Below, one piece after another: positions 16,075 through 24,537 of a stretch of 64,000 nt of DNA. Under the pieces are notes generated by a model, which was not told where the DNA came from, did not search any database, and saw only the letters and a list, made by a program, of their open reading frames with translations. The DNA comes from Paenibacillus sp. DMB5. GTDB lineage: Bacteria > Bacillota > Bacilli > Paenibacillales > Paenibacillaceae. The translations under genes and the position numbers were made by a program. Location: NCBI RefSeq assembly GCF_001517085.1, contig NZ_LRAC01000163.1, positions 1-64,000 on the forward strand, in the 5' to 3' direction. Position 1 is the first letter of the stretch, and each line of letters starts with the position of its first letter.

Positions 16075-17031
16075 TTAGGTAGCGCTCGTAGTCTTGTTCT
16101 TGACCGGCGGCAGCAGCTTCGCCATGTTCACTGTACGCTTGATCTCCCAGGTCTCAGGCTTCGCCGGATCATACTGCTCCAGATAACTGATAACCTCCTT
16201 GGTGATCGGTGTAGGCGTGGAGGCGCCGGAGGTAACCCCTACCTTGTTAACGCCCTGCAGCCATTCGGTATTCAGCTCGGATACATCTGCAATCCGGTGC
16301 GCAGGCGTTCCGGCAATCTCTTCAGACACCTGTGCGAGCCGGTTGGAATTGTTGCTGCGCGGATCACCGACGACGATTACCAGGTCGCACTGCCCGGCCT
16401 GTTCAGCCACAGCCTCCTGGCGCACCTGTGTGGCCATACAGATCTCATTATGCACTTCTGCGCCGGGGTAGGTTTCCAGCAGCTTTTTCATAATATGCTT
16501 GATATCCCACTGGCTCATCGTGGTCTGGTTCGTGATGACGATTCTTGAAGAGGGCACATTCAGGCCGGCAATTTCTTCTTCCTTCTCGATCAGATGGACA
16601 TGCTCCGGCGCAATGCCGACAGCGCCTTCCGGCTCCGGATGGCCTTTTTTGCCGATATAAATAATCTCGTAGCCTTCCTCCACCTTCTCTTTGATGAGAT
16701 CGTGGGTCTTCGTTACATCCGGACAAGTAGCATCCACCGTAGTCAGCCCTTTGGCGCGGGCCAGCCTGCGAACTTCAGGAGAAACACCGTGTGCGGTAAA
16801 AATAACCGTACCGCTGTCGACCTTATCGAGAATATCCAGACGGTTATGCCCGTCAAGGGTAATAATTCCATCGTCCTCAAAGGAATTCGTAACATGACTG
16901 TTATGTACAATCATGCCAAGTATATAAATCGGCCGGGGCAGATCGAGGTTCTGGGCGGCCTGCCGCGCCATCACCATGGCATCTACGACACCATAGCAAT
17001 AGCCCCGGGGAGAAATTTTGATGACTTCCAT
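16075..17031 (-). CDS. ispH: 4-hydroxy-3-methylbut-2-enyl diphosphate reductase
   Basis: 318 residues; last enzyme of the MEP isoprenoid pathway, an iron-sulfur enzyme producing IPP and DMAPP. The three cluster cysteines lie in SPRGYCYGVVDAM, TVDATCPDVTKTH and HNEICMATQVRQ. The conserved His residues in GMIVHNSHV and FTAHGVSPEV and the TNQTTMS stretch are present. The short C-terminal tail after VNMAKLLPP is variable in the family. A promoter at 17083-17110 and a terminator at 15996-16028 make it a single-gene unit. Confidence 0.96.
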   Translation of the reverse strand: MEVIKISPRGYCYGVVDAMVMARQAAQNLDLPRPIYILGMIVHNSHVTNSFEDDGIITLDGHNRLDILDKVDSGTVIFTAHGVSPEVRRLARAKGLTTVDATCPDVTKTHDLIKEKVEEGYEIIYIGKKGHPEPEGAVGIAPEHVHLIEKEEEIAGLNVPSSRIVITNQTTMSQWDIKHIMKKLLETYPGAEVHNEICMATQVRQEAVAEQAGQCDLVIVVGDPRSNNSNRLAQVSEEIAGTPAHRIADVSELNTEWLQGVNKVGVTSGASTPTPITKEVISYLEQYDPAKPETWEIKRTVNMAKLLPPVKNKTTSAT

Positions 17032-17082
17032 GTATGTTCACCGGCTTTCTGCTGTCAATGACGGCTATAATAAGACCTGTCT

Positions 17083-17110
17083 ATTATACCCTATTCCAGC
17101 GGCGGAGCAA
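17083..17110 (-). promoter_or_regulatory. candidate ispH promoter
   Basis: On the minus strand TTGCTC (17110-17105), a 16-bp spacer and TATAAT (17088-17083). The -35 falls inside the end of the kinase gene. The start codon of ispH is about 50 bp downstream. Confidence 0.5.
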
Positions 17111-18551
17111 AGAGAAGCGGCAGCCAGATAATAAAGGTCGTCCCCTCGCCCTGGCGAGTAACTACCTCCACTGACCCTCCGTGCTCATCGATAATCCATT
17201 TGGCGATAGACAGCCCAAGGCCGATTCCTTCGGTCATTCCCCTAGATTCGTCCGCCCGGTAGAAGCGGTCGAAGATATGCGGCACCTGGTCCCTGTCCAT
17301 GCCGATCCCGGTGTCCTTGATCCGGATGCCCACCTGATTCTGATAGAATACAGCATCCATGGTGACTTCGCCGGAAGGCGTATACTTAAAGGCATTGTCA
17401 ATGAAAATGAACAGCATCTGCTGCAAATAATCCTTGTTGCCGACAATATATTTTCCGTTCATCTGGCTCAGATCGCCGATAGACCACTCGGACTGGCGCG
17501 GCAGGAACGATGCCCTGCGGGCCACCTCTGTCATCAGCGGCTCCAGCGCCACCGGCTCCTTGTCAAAGGTGCGGCCGGTATCCGCACGCGCCAGCGAGAG
17601 CATGTCGCCGACAAGCCGGCTCATCCGTTTGGACTCATCGGCTATATCCTTCACTGACTCAATGGACAGCTGGCGAATCTCGGCCTCACTCATCCGGCTC
17701 TGCTCAGGATCCATCTCCCAGACCTTCTGCAGCAGGTCGATGTTGCCCCGGATTGTTGTAAGCGGTGTCCGCAATTCGTGTGAAGCATCTGACACAAATC
17801 TGCGCTGGGTGGCATAGGAATCCTCAAGCTCCCTGTAGAAGCCCTCCATCCGCCCAAGCATGCTGTTAACCGTTTCAATCAGCCTGCCGATCTCGTCCGG
17901 AGGTCCGTTATATTCAATCCGTGAGCTAAGATCGTTGCCGGTCTGAATCCCGTTGGCTGCCTCAATGACCATGCCGATCGGGCTCATAGATTTGCGGGCC
18001 AGGAAAAGCCCGAACGTAAACGCGGCAATCAGCGTGGCAAAAGAACCGACGAGCAGAATGTTTTTAAGCCGGTTCAGAAGCGACAGCTGTTCACCCGTGT
18101 ACACCGCCACCTGCAGCACCGCCGGATAATTGCCGTTAGAGGTGCCTACGTCAAAAGCCTGCTGGTAGATCAGAAACGGATTTCCGCCGTAGTTGGCCTG
18201 CGAGAACCCCTGCTGACTGGCGGCGTCTGCCTTGGCCGGCACCTTGAACTGCAGATTGATCTCGGACATGTTCTGGCTTGGAATCAATTTATCCAGGTCG
18301 TAAATATACAGCTGGGCAAACAGGCTCTGCCCCGCCGGACCGCCCAGCACCTGTTTAAGTGTTCCATCATTGTAGTCAAAGTCAGTTTTGAGGCCTACCT
18401 GCTGTGCCTGCCGCATAAGCCGTTCTTTCAGATCACCATAAGTATTAAAATAGACAAAACCGTAAATTGCGGCTGATAAGGCCAGCAGCATAACGGCCAA
18501 AATCCCTGAATACCAGGCTGTCAGCCGCAATTTAATAGACATGTTAGTCAC
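17091..18551 (-). CDS. two-component sensor histidine kinase
   Basis: 486 residues. Two membrane helices (about 9-31 and 163-184) enclose an extracellular sensor of about 130 residues, followed by HAMP (about 186-240), a HisKA domain with the phospho-acceptor His in DASHELRTPLTTIRGN, and a HATPase domain with DNAFKYTPSG, DTGIGMDRDQ and GIGLGLSIAKWI. Its start overlaps the end of the upstream response regulator gene by 8 bp, which defines the partner. The neighbouring htrA suggests a secretion or envelope stress role like CssS, but the sensor sequence alone does not show this. Confidence 0.93.
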   Translation of the reverse strand: MTNMSIKLRLTAWYSGILAVMLLALSAAIYGFVYFNTYGDLKERLMRQAQQVGLKTDFDYNDGTLKQVLGGPAGQSLFAQLYIYDLDKLIPSQNMSEINLQFKVPAKADAASQQGFSQANYGGNPFLIYQQAFDVGTSNGNYPAVLQVAVYTGEQLSLLNRLKNILLVGSFATLIAAFTFGLFLARKSMSPIGMVIEAANGIQTGNDLSSRIEYNGPPDEIGRLIETVNSMLGRMEGFYRELEDSYATQRRFVSDASHELRTPLTTIRGNIDLLQKVWEMDPEQSRMSEAEIRQLSIESVKDIADESKRMSRLVGDMLSLARADTGRTFDKEPVALEPLMTEVARRASFLPRQSEWSIGDLSQMNGKYIVGNKDYLQQMLFIFIDNAFKYTPSGEVTMDAVFYQNQVGIRIKDTGIGMDRDQVPHIFDRFYRADESRGMTEGIGLGLSIAKWIIDEHGGSVEVVTRQGEGTTFIIWLPLLFAPPLE

Positions 18552-19230
18552 CTCTTAGAATGTAACCGGCTCCCCGGATCGTCTGAATTAACCGTTTGCC
18601 GCCGTGCTCCTCCGTCTTCTGGCGCAGCATGGCAATGTATACCTCAAGCACATTGGATTCCCCGCTGTAGTCATAACCCCAGATTTTATCCATAATGAGG
18701 TCACGGGAGAGCACACGCTTCGGGTTCTGCATGAACAGGTGCAGCAGCTCGAACTCCTTGGCGGTCAGTTCCAGACGTTTGCCGGCGCGCGTCACTTCGC
18801 GTGAATCCACATCCAGTGTGATATCTTCATAAGTTACTGTCTGATCGGGTGTTCCGCCCTGCTCGCTCTTGCGGCGCAGCAGCGCACGCACCCGGGCCAG
18901 GAGCTCCTCCAGCGCAAACGGCTTGACAAGATAATCGTCCGCTCCCAGATCAAGCCCTTTAACACGGTGCTCTATCTCATCCTTAGCCGTAAGCATCAGC
19001 ACCGGGACGGTGCTGCCTCCCTCGCGCATGCGCCGGCAGACCTCAAAGCCATCCACCTGGGGCATCATCACATCCAGAACAACCACATCGGGGTCACTGG
19101 TCAGAATGGCGCGCAGCCCGTCCGCTCCGTTGGATGCCGTCTTTACATCATAGCCTTCAAAGGCAAGGCCGCGGCGCAGCATGGAAGTAATCTTTTCATC
19201 ATCATCAATTATTAAAATATTCGGTCGCAT
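18544..19230 (-). CDS. OmpR/PhoB-family response regulator
   Basis: 228 residues. The receiver has the acidic triad (IIDDDEK), the phospho-acceptor Asp in VVLDVMMPQVDG and Lys in DYLVKPFA. The C-terminal winged helix has ELTAKEFELLHLFMQNPKRVLSRDLI and GAGYILRGD. It is cotranscribed with the overlapping kinase gene downstream. The htrA gene lies just upstream on the same strand, but a hairpin at 19309-19330 separates them. OmpR-type regulators usually bind direct repeats spaced by one helical turn; such a repeat lies upstream of htrA. Confidence 0.95.
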   Translation of the reverse strand: MRPNILIIDDDEKITSMLRRGLAFEGYDVKTASNGADGLRAILTSDPDVVVLDVMMPQVDGFEVCRRMREGGSTVPVLMLTAKDEIEHRVKGLDLGADDYLVKPFALEELLARVRALLRRKSEQGGTPDQTVTYEDITLDVDSREVTRAGKRLELTAKEFELLHLFMQNPKRVLSRDLIMDKIWGYDYSGESNVLEVYIAMLRQKTEEHGGKRLIQTIRGAGYILRGD

Positions 19231-19308
19231 CAGGCAGCCCCCATTGTCCAGTTCGTTTTGTCTCTATTGTAGCATGAATGTACGGATTCACGTCCAGCAG
19301 CAGCACAA

Positions 19309-19330
19309 ACGGAAGGGTTGCCCCTTCCGT
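19309..19330 (-). terminator. terminator-like hairpin after htrA
   Basis: ACGGAAGGG and CCCTTCCGT form a 9-bp stem, followed on the minus strand by TTTGTGCTGC. The U tract is weak, so read-through into the response regulator is possible. Confidence 0.55.
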
Positions 19331-19352
19331 CTGTATATACCGTCCGGTGTGA

Positions 19353-21002
19353 TTACTGCTCCTGGGTTTGGGTGGTATCAAAATCGTTTTTGTTGCCGAT
19401 TGTCACAGGCAGTTCCAGTGTTTTGCCGTCACGGACAACATTCAGTGTGATCTTGTCACCGACCTTCAGGGATTGAATATAAGTGATCAGCTCCTGGCTG
19501 GTCGCATACTTCGTGCCGTTCACACCTGTAATGATATCGTAAGGACGCAGGTCTGCAGTGTAGGCAGGCGATTTGAATACAATCTCAGCCACTACAGAGC
19601 CTTCGGTAATGTCAGTACCCATCTGCTGTGCAACCTGGTCAGTAATGGTCATCAGCGATGCACCAATGAATGGAATCGGCTCCTTAGGAATTTCCTGGTT
19701 GGCTTCCAGCTTATCTACAACCTCTTTAATGGTGTTGACTGCAATTGCAAAGCCGATACCCTGTGATTCCGTACTGACTGCAACGTTCATGCCGATCACT
19801 TCACCGTTCAGGTTAAGCAGCGGGCCGCCGGAGTTCCCCGGATTGATCGAAGCATCAGTCTGCAGCAGTTTTTTGTAATTACGGGTGCCGCTGCCGTCTT
19901 CCTCGTTAATATCAATACTGCGGTCCTTCGCACTCAGTACACCTGCAGTAACAGTATGGTCAAAGCCCTGCGGGTTACCAATCGCCACAACCTCGGAACC
20001 GACCTTGATGCTGTCCGAATCACCAAGTGCTACAGTAGGGAAGTCAGAGCCTTCAATTTTCAGAACGGCAAGATCCAGGTCTTTGCTTGCGCCGAGCAGC
20101 TTCGCTTCATATGGCTTGGTTGTTCCGTCAACGGTAACCTGAATAACGTCTGCACCCTCAACAACGTGCTGGTTTGTCAGAATGTAACCGGAGGACTCGT
20201 AAATAAAGCCTGTTCCGATTCCATAAGGAGTGAGCTGTGCATCCGAATCACTGTCTGACTCCGATTGCGAGTTACGGTCCGTTCCGGAGGAGCCGCTGCC
20301 ACCGAACTGGTCACCGAAGAAGAACTGCGAGAACGGATCACTCATATTCGGATTTAAAGATGAGCCTCTGCTGGAGCTTTTCACCAGGGTATCGATCTTC
20401 ACGACAGCCGGACCCACTGAATCTACCACGTTAGATACATCCGTTGTGCCGGTAAGCAGTGAGGTTGTTGACGTTGAAGGGGTTACATTCGCGCTGCCGA
20501 CAGCCGATTTAGCCGTTGTACTTGCCACCGGCGCTGTTGTCGCCTGGTCACCAGTGAACCAGTTGCCGCGGTCTGCCGCAAACATCGAACCGGACAATAC
20601 GACCATACCGGCCAGGAAGGAGACCAGAACTGCTTTTATAGGCTTCTTGGGTTTGCTGTTGTACTGCCAGCCGTTTCCGCCATCAGCACCGTTTCCGTTG
20701 CCGCCGCGACCGCCGTTACCATCATAGCCGGTGGTGCGGAGCGAGGTGCTGTAAGGAAGCTGCTTGACCGGCTGCGGAGCAGTAACCTCTACACGCTCAG
20801 GCTCACGGCGGTTGTAATGCTGACTGTTGTCCTGATTAGCGTCCTCATTGTTAATGGATTTAAAAGGTCCGTACGAGTAGTAGTAGGATGATCCGGATTC
20901 CGTTGATTGAGCCTGGCTGCTGTTGTCTGCATTATTATTAGTGCTGTTAGCTGGTTCGTTATCACGATTAAAGTTATTAGAATTATTATTGTTGTTATCC
21001 AT
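19353..21002 (-). CDS. htrA: HtrA/DegP-family serine protease
   Basis: 549 residues. An Asn- and Gln-rich cytoplasmic N-terminus of about 125 residues precedes one membrane helix (AVLVSFLAGMVVLSGSMFA), then a linker and an S1C trypsin-like domain. The triad is His in ILTNQHVVEGADV, Asp in KDLDLAVLKI and Ser in INPGNSGGPLLN. A PDZ domain (about 440-535, with SPAYTADLRPYDIITGVNG) ends the protein. The protease faces outside and handles misfolded secreted proteins. The long asparagine-rich head is unusual compared with Bacillus HtrA and is low-complexity. Regulation by the adjacent two-component system is inferred from position only. Confidence 0.94.
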   Translation of the reverse strand: MDNNNNNSNNFNRDNEPANSTNNNADNSSQAQSTESGSSYYYSYGPFKSINNEDANQDNSQHYNRREPERVEVTAPQPVKQLPYSTSLRTTGYDGNGGRGGNGNGADGGNGWQYNSKPKKPIKAVLVSFLAGMVVLSGSMFAADRGNWFTGDQATTAPVASTTAKSAVGSANVTPSTSTTSLLTGTTDVSNVVDSVGPAVVKIDTLVKSSSRGSSLNPNMSDPFSQFFFGDQFGGSGSSGTDRNSQSESDSDSDAQLTPYGIGTGFIYESSGYILTNQHVVEGADVIQVTVDGTTKPYEAKLLGASKDLDLAVLKIEGSDFPTVALGDSDSIKVGSEVVAIGNPQGFDHTVTAGVLSAKDRSIDINEEDGSGTRNYKKLLQTDASINPGNSGGPLLNLNGEVIGMNVAVSTESQGIGFAIAVNTIKEVVDKLEANQEIPKEPIPFIGASLMTITDQVAQQMGTDITEGSVVAEIVFKSPAYTADLRPYDIITGVNGTKYATSQELITYIQSLKVGDKITLNVVRDGKTLELPVTIGNKNDFDTTQTQEQ

Positions 21003-21020
21003 GTTTACGTTCCTCCCGTG

Positions 21021-21075
21021 CCTTGTCTGTCTGACAAGGAGTATTGTGTTTTCTTCTTGTACTTATTTTGTACTT
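21021..21075. promoter_or_regulatory. candidate htrA operators: inverted and direct repeats
   Basis: CCTTGTC-TGTCT-GACAAGG at 21021-21039 is a perfect 7-5-7 inverted repeat 19 bp upstream of the htrA start. Next to it, TTGTACTT occurs at 21057-21064 and 21068-21075, an 11-bp step suited to an OmpR-type dimer. A clear -35/-10 pair could not be assigned. Confidence 0.5.
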
Positions 21076-21149
21076 TAAACCTTAACTGCACATTAAAAAC
21101 AATTTAATCAGAGATAAAAGATGATAGAAATTTACGCTGAAAAAGCAAA

Positions 21150-21179
21150 AAGTCCCGGTGCTTACCTGCACCGGGACTT
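21150..21179 (-). terminator. Rho-independent terminator of liaFSR
   Basis: AAGTCCCGGTGC pairs perfectly with GCACCGGGACTT. The minus strand then reads TTTTTGCTTTTT. Confidence 0.9.
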
Positions 21180-21216
21180 CATTTGGAGTTTTAAGATAAA
21201 TAATATGAAGTTCCCG

Positions 21217-21870
21217 TTACCCCTGGGCCCAGCCCTTGCGGTGGGCGTAAATGGCCAGCTGGGTGCGGTCATCCAGCTCGCATTTCATCAGCAGGTTGCT
21301 GACATGCGTCTTAACCGTCTTGATGCTGATATGCAGCTCCTCGCCGATGTCCTTGTTGGTCTTGCCCTCGGCAATAAGAAGCAGCACCTCCTTCTCCCGT
21401 TCGGTGAGGCCGGATGAATCGCCCTGAACCGTCCGCTGGCGGATGCCGCGGGTTAACGCCTGCGACACATCGCCGGTCATGACCGGCATACCGCGGTAAG
21501 CTCCCTGCAGGGCGTAAATCAGCTCCTCCGCTGAGACTGTTTTCAGCACATAGCTGACTGCACCGGCTTCAATCGCATCAACCACCAGATCATCTTCCAG
21601 AAAGCTGGTCAGGATGACGATCTTGAGACCCGGAAACTCAGCCAGTACAGCCCTCGTCGTTTCAGCACCGTTCATTACCGGCATCATCAGATCCATGAGC
21701 ACCAGATCAGGCAGATTCTCCTGGCCCCAGTCACGCAGCATGTTCAGCGCTTCCGACCCGTTTCCCGCTTCGCCGACGACCTCAAACAACGGGTCCAGCA
21801 TCAGATACGTTTTGAGTCCCATCCGCACCATGTCATGATCGTCCACCAGCAGTACTTTTATGACACTCAT
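21217..21870 (-). CDS. liaR: LiaR-type response regulator
   Basis: 217 residues of the NarL/LuxR family. The receiver has DDHDMVRMGL, phospho-Asp in LVLMDLMMPVMNG, Thr in ILTSF and Lys in YVLKTVSAEEL. The output domain (SGLTEREKEVLLLIAEGKTN, then HISIKTVKTHVSNLLMKC and DRTQLAIYAHRKGW) closely follows LiaR/VraR of other Firmicutes. It is the last gene of liaF-liaS-liaR; the kinase stop is 2 bp away. LiaR controls genes that respond to cell-wall antibiotics and membrane damage. A palindrome upstream of liaF is a candidate site for autoregulation. Confidence 0.93.
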   Translation of the reverse strand: MSVIKVLLVDDHDMVRMGLKTYLMLDPLFEVVGEAGNGSEALNMLRDWGQENLPDLVLMDLMMPVMNGAETTRAVLAEFPGLKIVILTSFLEDDLVVDAIEAGAVSYVLKTVSAEELIYALQGAYRGMPVMTGDVSQALTRGIRQRTVQGDSSGLTEREKEVLLLIAEGKTNKDIGEELHISIKTVKTHVSNLLMKCELDDRTQLAIYAHRKGWAQG

Positions 21871-21872
21871 GT

Positions 21873-22910
21873 CTATTCCTCCTGTTCCTGATTGCCTTGA
21901 ACAAATTTTGGTATATGTACGCGGATTGTCGTTCCCGCTCCTTTGCGGCTGATGATCTCCACCTGACCGCCCAGCTTTTCTGCGCGCTCACGCATGGTTG
22001 TCAGCCCATAGGACCCCTGCTTGTGCTGCACATGCTCAAACCCCTGACCATCATCGCTGATGCTTAGTACGACCTGTCTCGGGGCTTCCCGCAGGGACAG
22101 GCTGACTACACGCGCACCGGCATGCTTCACGATATTAGCCATAGATTCCTGGATAATCAGGAACAGCTGGTGTTCAATCGCCTCTGACAGCTCACCCTGC
22201 AGCTCAAGCTCCTTAACCCCCTTGAGCCCGTTCTGCCGGCAGTAATCCGGAAACCATTTCTCCAGCGCCTCGAACAGATTCCTGCCTTCAAGCTCAACCG
22301 GTCTCAGCTGCGCTATCAGCGCCCTCATCTGCTTCTGCGCCATCTGCGACATCGTAATCAGCTGGTGCATAACCGTTATTCCCTGCTGCTCATTGCGTTC
22401 AAGCACTTTTGGCAGCGAAGAGGCGGACATATGGATCGCGAACAGCTGCTGGCTTACCGTGTCATGCAAATCACGGGCCATCCGCCGGCGTTCCTCTAGT
22501 ACCGCGCTCTCCGCCGCCTTTTCCTTCTCGATCACTTCCTGCTCACCGAGACGCTGCAGAATCTGCATTTTATTTTCAACCGTATCCATCATAATATTGA
22601 ACTCATGGTACACTCTGGCAAAGGACTGGTCATCACTCTCCGGCATGCGCACAGAAAGGTTGCCTTTGGCGACCTGGAGCATATTCAGATCGAGATGGTC
22701 AATCCGCCGCTGGATCCGCTGTCCGGCCATATATCCGACTACAACGTTAAACAGCACAATTCCAAGGATAAGATACAGCCACATGTGGTAATCCACAACC
22801 TCAATGTAGCCCAGGCATGTCCCGGCATAGACGAGTCCGGCAGCGACGCCTCCGCTTAGGAGAAAATAGAGCAGCAGCAGCCATTTGGTATTGCTGAAGA
22901 TCGTCCCCAT
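21873..22910 (-). CDS. liaS: LiaS-type sensor histidine kinase
   Basis: 345 residues. Two membrane helices (about 10-30 and 38-58) with almost no extracellular loop make it an intramembrane-sensing kinase, as LiaS is. A HAMP-like segment leads to the HisKA_3 dimerisation helix with the phospho-acceptor His in RMARDLHDTVSQQLFAI; the ATPase part shows NIVKHA, ISDDGQGFE and GSYGLTTMRERAEKLGG. It sits between liaF (3 bp gap) and liaR (2 bp gap), so the three genes are tightly coupled. Confidence 0.93.
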   Translation of the reverse strand: MGTIFSNTKWLLLLYFLLSGGVAAGLVYAGTCLGYIEVVDYHMWLYLILGIVLFNVVVGYMAGQRIQRRIDHLDLNMLQVAKGNLSVRMPESDDQSFARVYHEFNIMMDTVENKMQILQRLGEQEVIEKEKAAESAVLEERRRMARDLHDTVSQQLFAIHMSASSLPKVLERNEQQGITVMHQLITMSQMAQKQMRALIAQLRPVELEGRNLFEALEKWFPDYCRQNGLKGVKELELQGELSEAIEHQLFLIIQESMANIVKHAGARVVSLSLREAPRQVVLSISDDGQGFEHVQHKQGSYGLTTMRERAEKLGGQVEIISRKGAGTTIRVHIPKFVQGNQEQEE

Positions 22911-22913
22911 CCT

Positions 22914-24005
22914 TTAGCCCACCGTTTTAACCTTGATATCGCCGATGAAGGCGCTCACGTTAATCCGGACTTTTTTGCCGGCTTCCTTGTAGTAAGGGGT
23001 CTTGCACTGCACACTGCTCATAAATCCGCTACGCGTCTGCTCCAGCACCTGCATATCGCCGATAAAGGAACTGCTGTTGACCGAAACACCCAGATCCATA
23101 TCATCCGGAATATAGACTTTAATGTCGCCGACAAAAGCGGATATGTTGATCTTTGTCTCGCCGTAAGGAATCTGCGCATTGGTCAGATCAAGCACGGTGT
23201 CTCCGATGAACTGTGAAATGTTGGTGTGCTTCAGCTGAAAATGCTCCTTGCCCATATGCACGTCCCCGATAAAGGCCGAACGGTTTGTCGTTTCCTTATG
23301 ATTATGGCTATCATGGAACTCCTCATGCCACTCCCCGTGTCTGCGGGCATGGCGCTCCTGACGCTCCTGGCGTCTGCGTTCATGACGGTCACGGTTCTCC
23401 TTCCACCGCGCTTCGGATGCCGACTGAAAATATCCTTTCGGGTCCTGCTCCTGCTCATGGGCATCCTCTTCATTCTTGGAGAGGTAGTCGTCCCAGTTGC
23501 GTTCGCCCGCAGGCTTCCCGAACTTCTGCTCGAACTGCTCATCCAGTGTGGATTCCAGCGGCTTTGGAGGCGCTACCGGCTCATGCGTACCCGGTCCGGG
23601 CGGATAAAAGTCAGGCGGTGATGATGGTGCCGGAGGAACCGGCGGGATATTGCGGCTGCGCGGTCTGAAGATCACATACAAGCCGCCGCCGATCAGCATT
23701 ACCGGAAAGAGCAGCTTGAAAAAATCGCCTGGCGATACATCAAACCAGTCCAGATTCCGTCCCAGGAAATAAACCCCGAGCGCGAGGAAGAAAAATCCCC
23801 AGAAGGCCGACGAACCTTTTGAACCATTATCATGGGTGGACAAAAAATTCTGCAGCCCCATCCAGATCAGGACAAGCGGCCAGTAATCCGAAATAAGTGA
23901 ACCTATACTGAAGTCGGTATATCCCATCTGCCTCAGCAGGAACATCCCGCCGAGTCCAATCAGGATCAGTCCGCCGAGAACCTGGCTGGTGAACCTTCTT
24001 TTCAT
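22914..24005 (-). CDS. liaF: LiaF-like membrane protein
   Basis: 363 residues. About four N-terminal membrane helices (to about residue 110), a Pro-rich linker, a charged Arg/His/Glu-rich segment (about 190-240, with HERRRQERQERHARRHGEWH) and a C-terminal DUF2154-type beta domain containing four related repeats centred on FIGD or FVGD (SAFIGDVHM, SQFIGDTVL, SAFVGDIKV, SSFIGDMQV) and a final SAFIGDIKV. LiaF inhibits LiaS in the absence of envelope stress in Bacillus. The charged insert is longer than in the B. subtilis protein of about 240 residues. First gene of the operon. Confidence 0.88.
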   Translation of the reverse strand: MKRRFTSQVLGGLILIGLGGMFLLRQMGYTDFSIGSLISDYWPLVLIWMGLQNFLSTHDNGSKGSSAFWGFFFLALGVYFLGRNLDWFDVSPGDFFKLLFPVMLIGGGLYVIFRPRSRNIPPVPPAPSSPPDFYPPGPGTHEPVAPPKPLESTLDEQFEQKFGKPAGERNWDDYLSKNEEDAHEQEQDPKGYFQSASEARWKENRDRHERRRQERQERHARRHGEWHEEFHDSHNHKETTNRSAFIGDVHMGKEHFQLKHTNISQFIGDTVLDLTNAQIPYGETKINISAFVGDIKVYIPDDMDLGVSVNSSSFIGDMQVLEQTRSGFMSSVQCKTPYYKEAGKKVRINVSAFIGDIKVKTVG

Positions 24006-24053
24006 GCTTCATTTCCCCTTTATGATGTCGTTTTCGCCTTCATGCATAACTTA

Positions 24054-24066
24054 TAGACTTAGTCTA
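24054..24066. promoter_or_regulatory. candidate LiaR operator upstream of liaF
   Basis: TAGACTTAGTCTA is a perfect 13-bp palindrome 49 bp upstream of the liaF start. It contains the ACT-n-AGT half-site arrangement reported for VraR, the staphylococcal LiaR homologue. TATAAG lies just downstream as a possible -10. Confidence 0.5.
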
Positions 24067-24189
24067 CAGCATTCGGAGGCCAGAGGACAGCGGCGTAAGA
24101 AGGAAAGAGGACTCAGTCTCGGGACCGAGCCATCTGGAATAATAAGGAATATTTGTCCATGCGGCGGCAGGTGCCTTTAAAATGAAAAA

Positions 24190-24232
24190 GGACTGTCCCG
24201 GCGCCCATCATCTGAGCGTACCGGAACAATCC
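24190..24232 (-). terminator. Rho-independent terminator of the 44-residue ORF
   Basis: On the minus strand GGATTGTTCCGG pairs, with two G-U or mismatched positions, with CCGGGACAGTCC, followed by TTTTTC. Confidence 0.6.
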
Positions 24233-24270
24233 AGCTTTAGCATATCGGTGTTAGCCTGGCAATCACAGCA

Positions 24271-24405
24271 TTACTGCTGCGGTTTTTGCACCGGCTTAAC
24301 AAATGTACCCTGCTTTGTTGCGCCGTCATTTTCAACAGCAAACTCGGCATTGTATTTTTCATTCGGTGTTTTGTAGTTTTCCTGTACTTTTGGTTTTTTA
24401 GCCAT
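24271..24405 (-). CDS. 44-residue basic small protein
   Basis: A short ORF with an excellent AGGGGGTG ribosome binding site 7 bp before the ATG and its own terminator. The product begins MAKKPKVQENYKTPNEKYNA and ends VKPVQKPQQ; it is hydrophilic and rich in Lys, Gln and Pro, with no Cys and no membrane helix. The composition would suit a small spore-associated or nucleic-acid-associated protein, but no family is recognised. It lies between liaFSR and the 3D-domain gene. Confidence 0.65.
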   Translation of the reverse strand: MAKKPKVQENYKTPNEKYNAEFAVENDGATKQGTFVKPVQKPQQ

Positions 24406-24537
24406 TGGAATTCACCCCCTGAGTGTTATCGTTAAGGGCACTCAATGTACCCCAGTCGATATTATGGCGGGCCAGGGGTTGTCTTATGCATTTGCAAGTG
24501 AAAAACATATCAAACACTGCGCATGTCTTGTTCCGCC

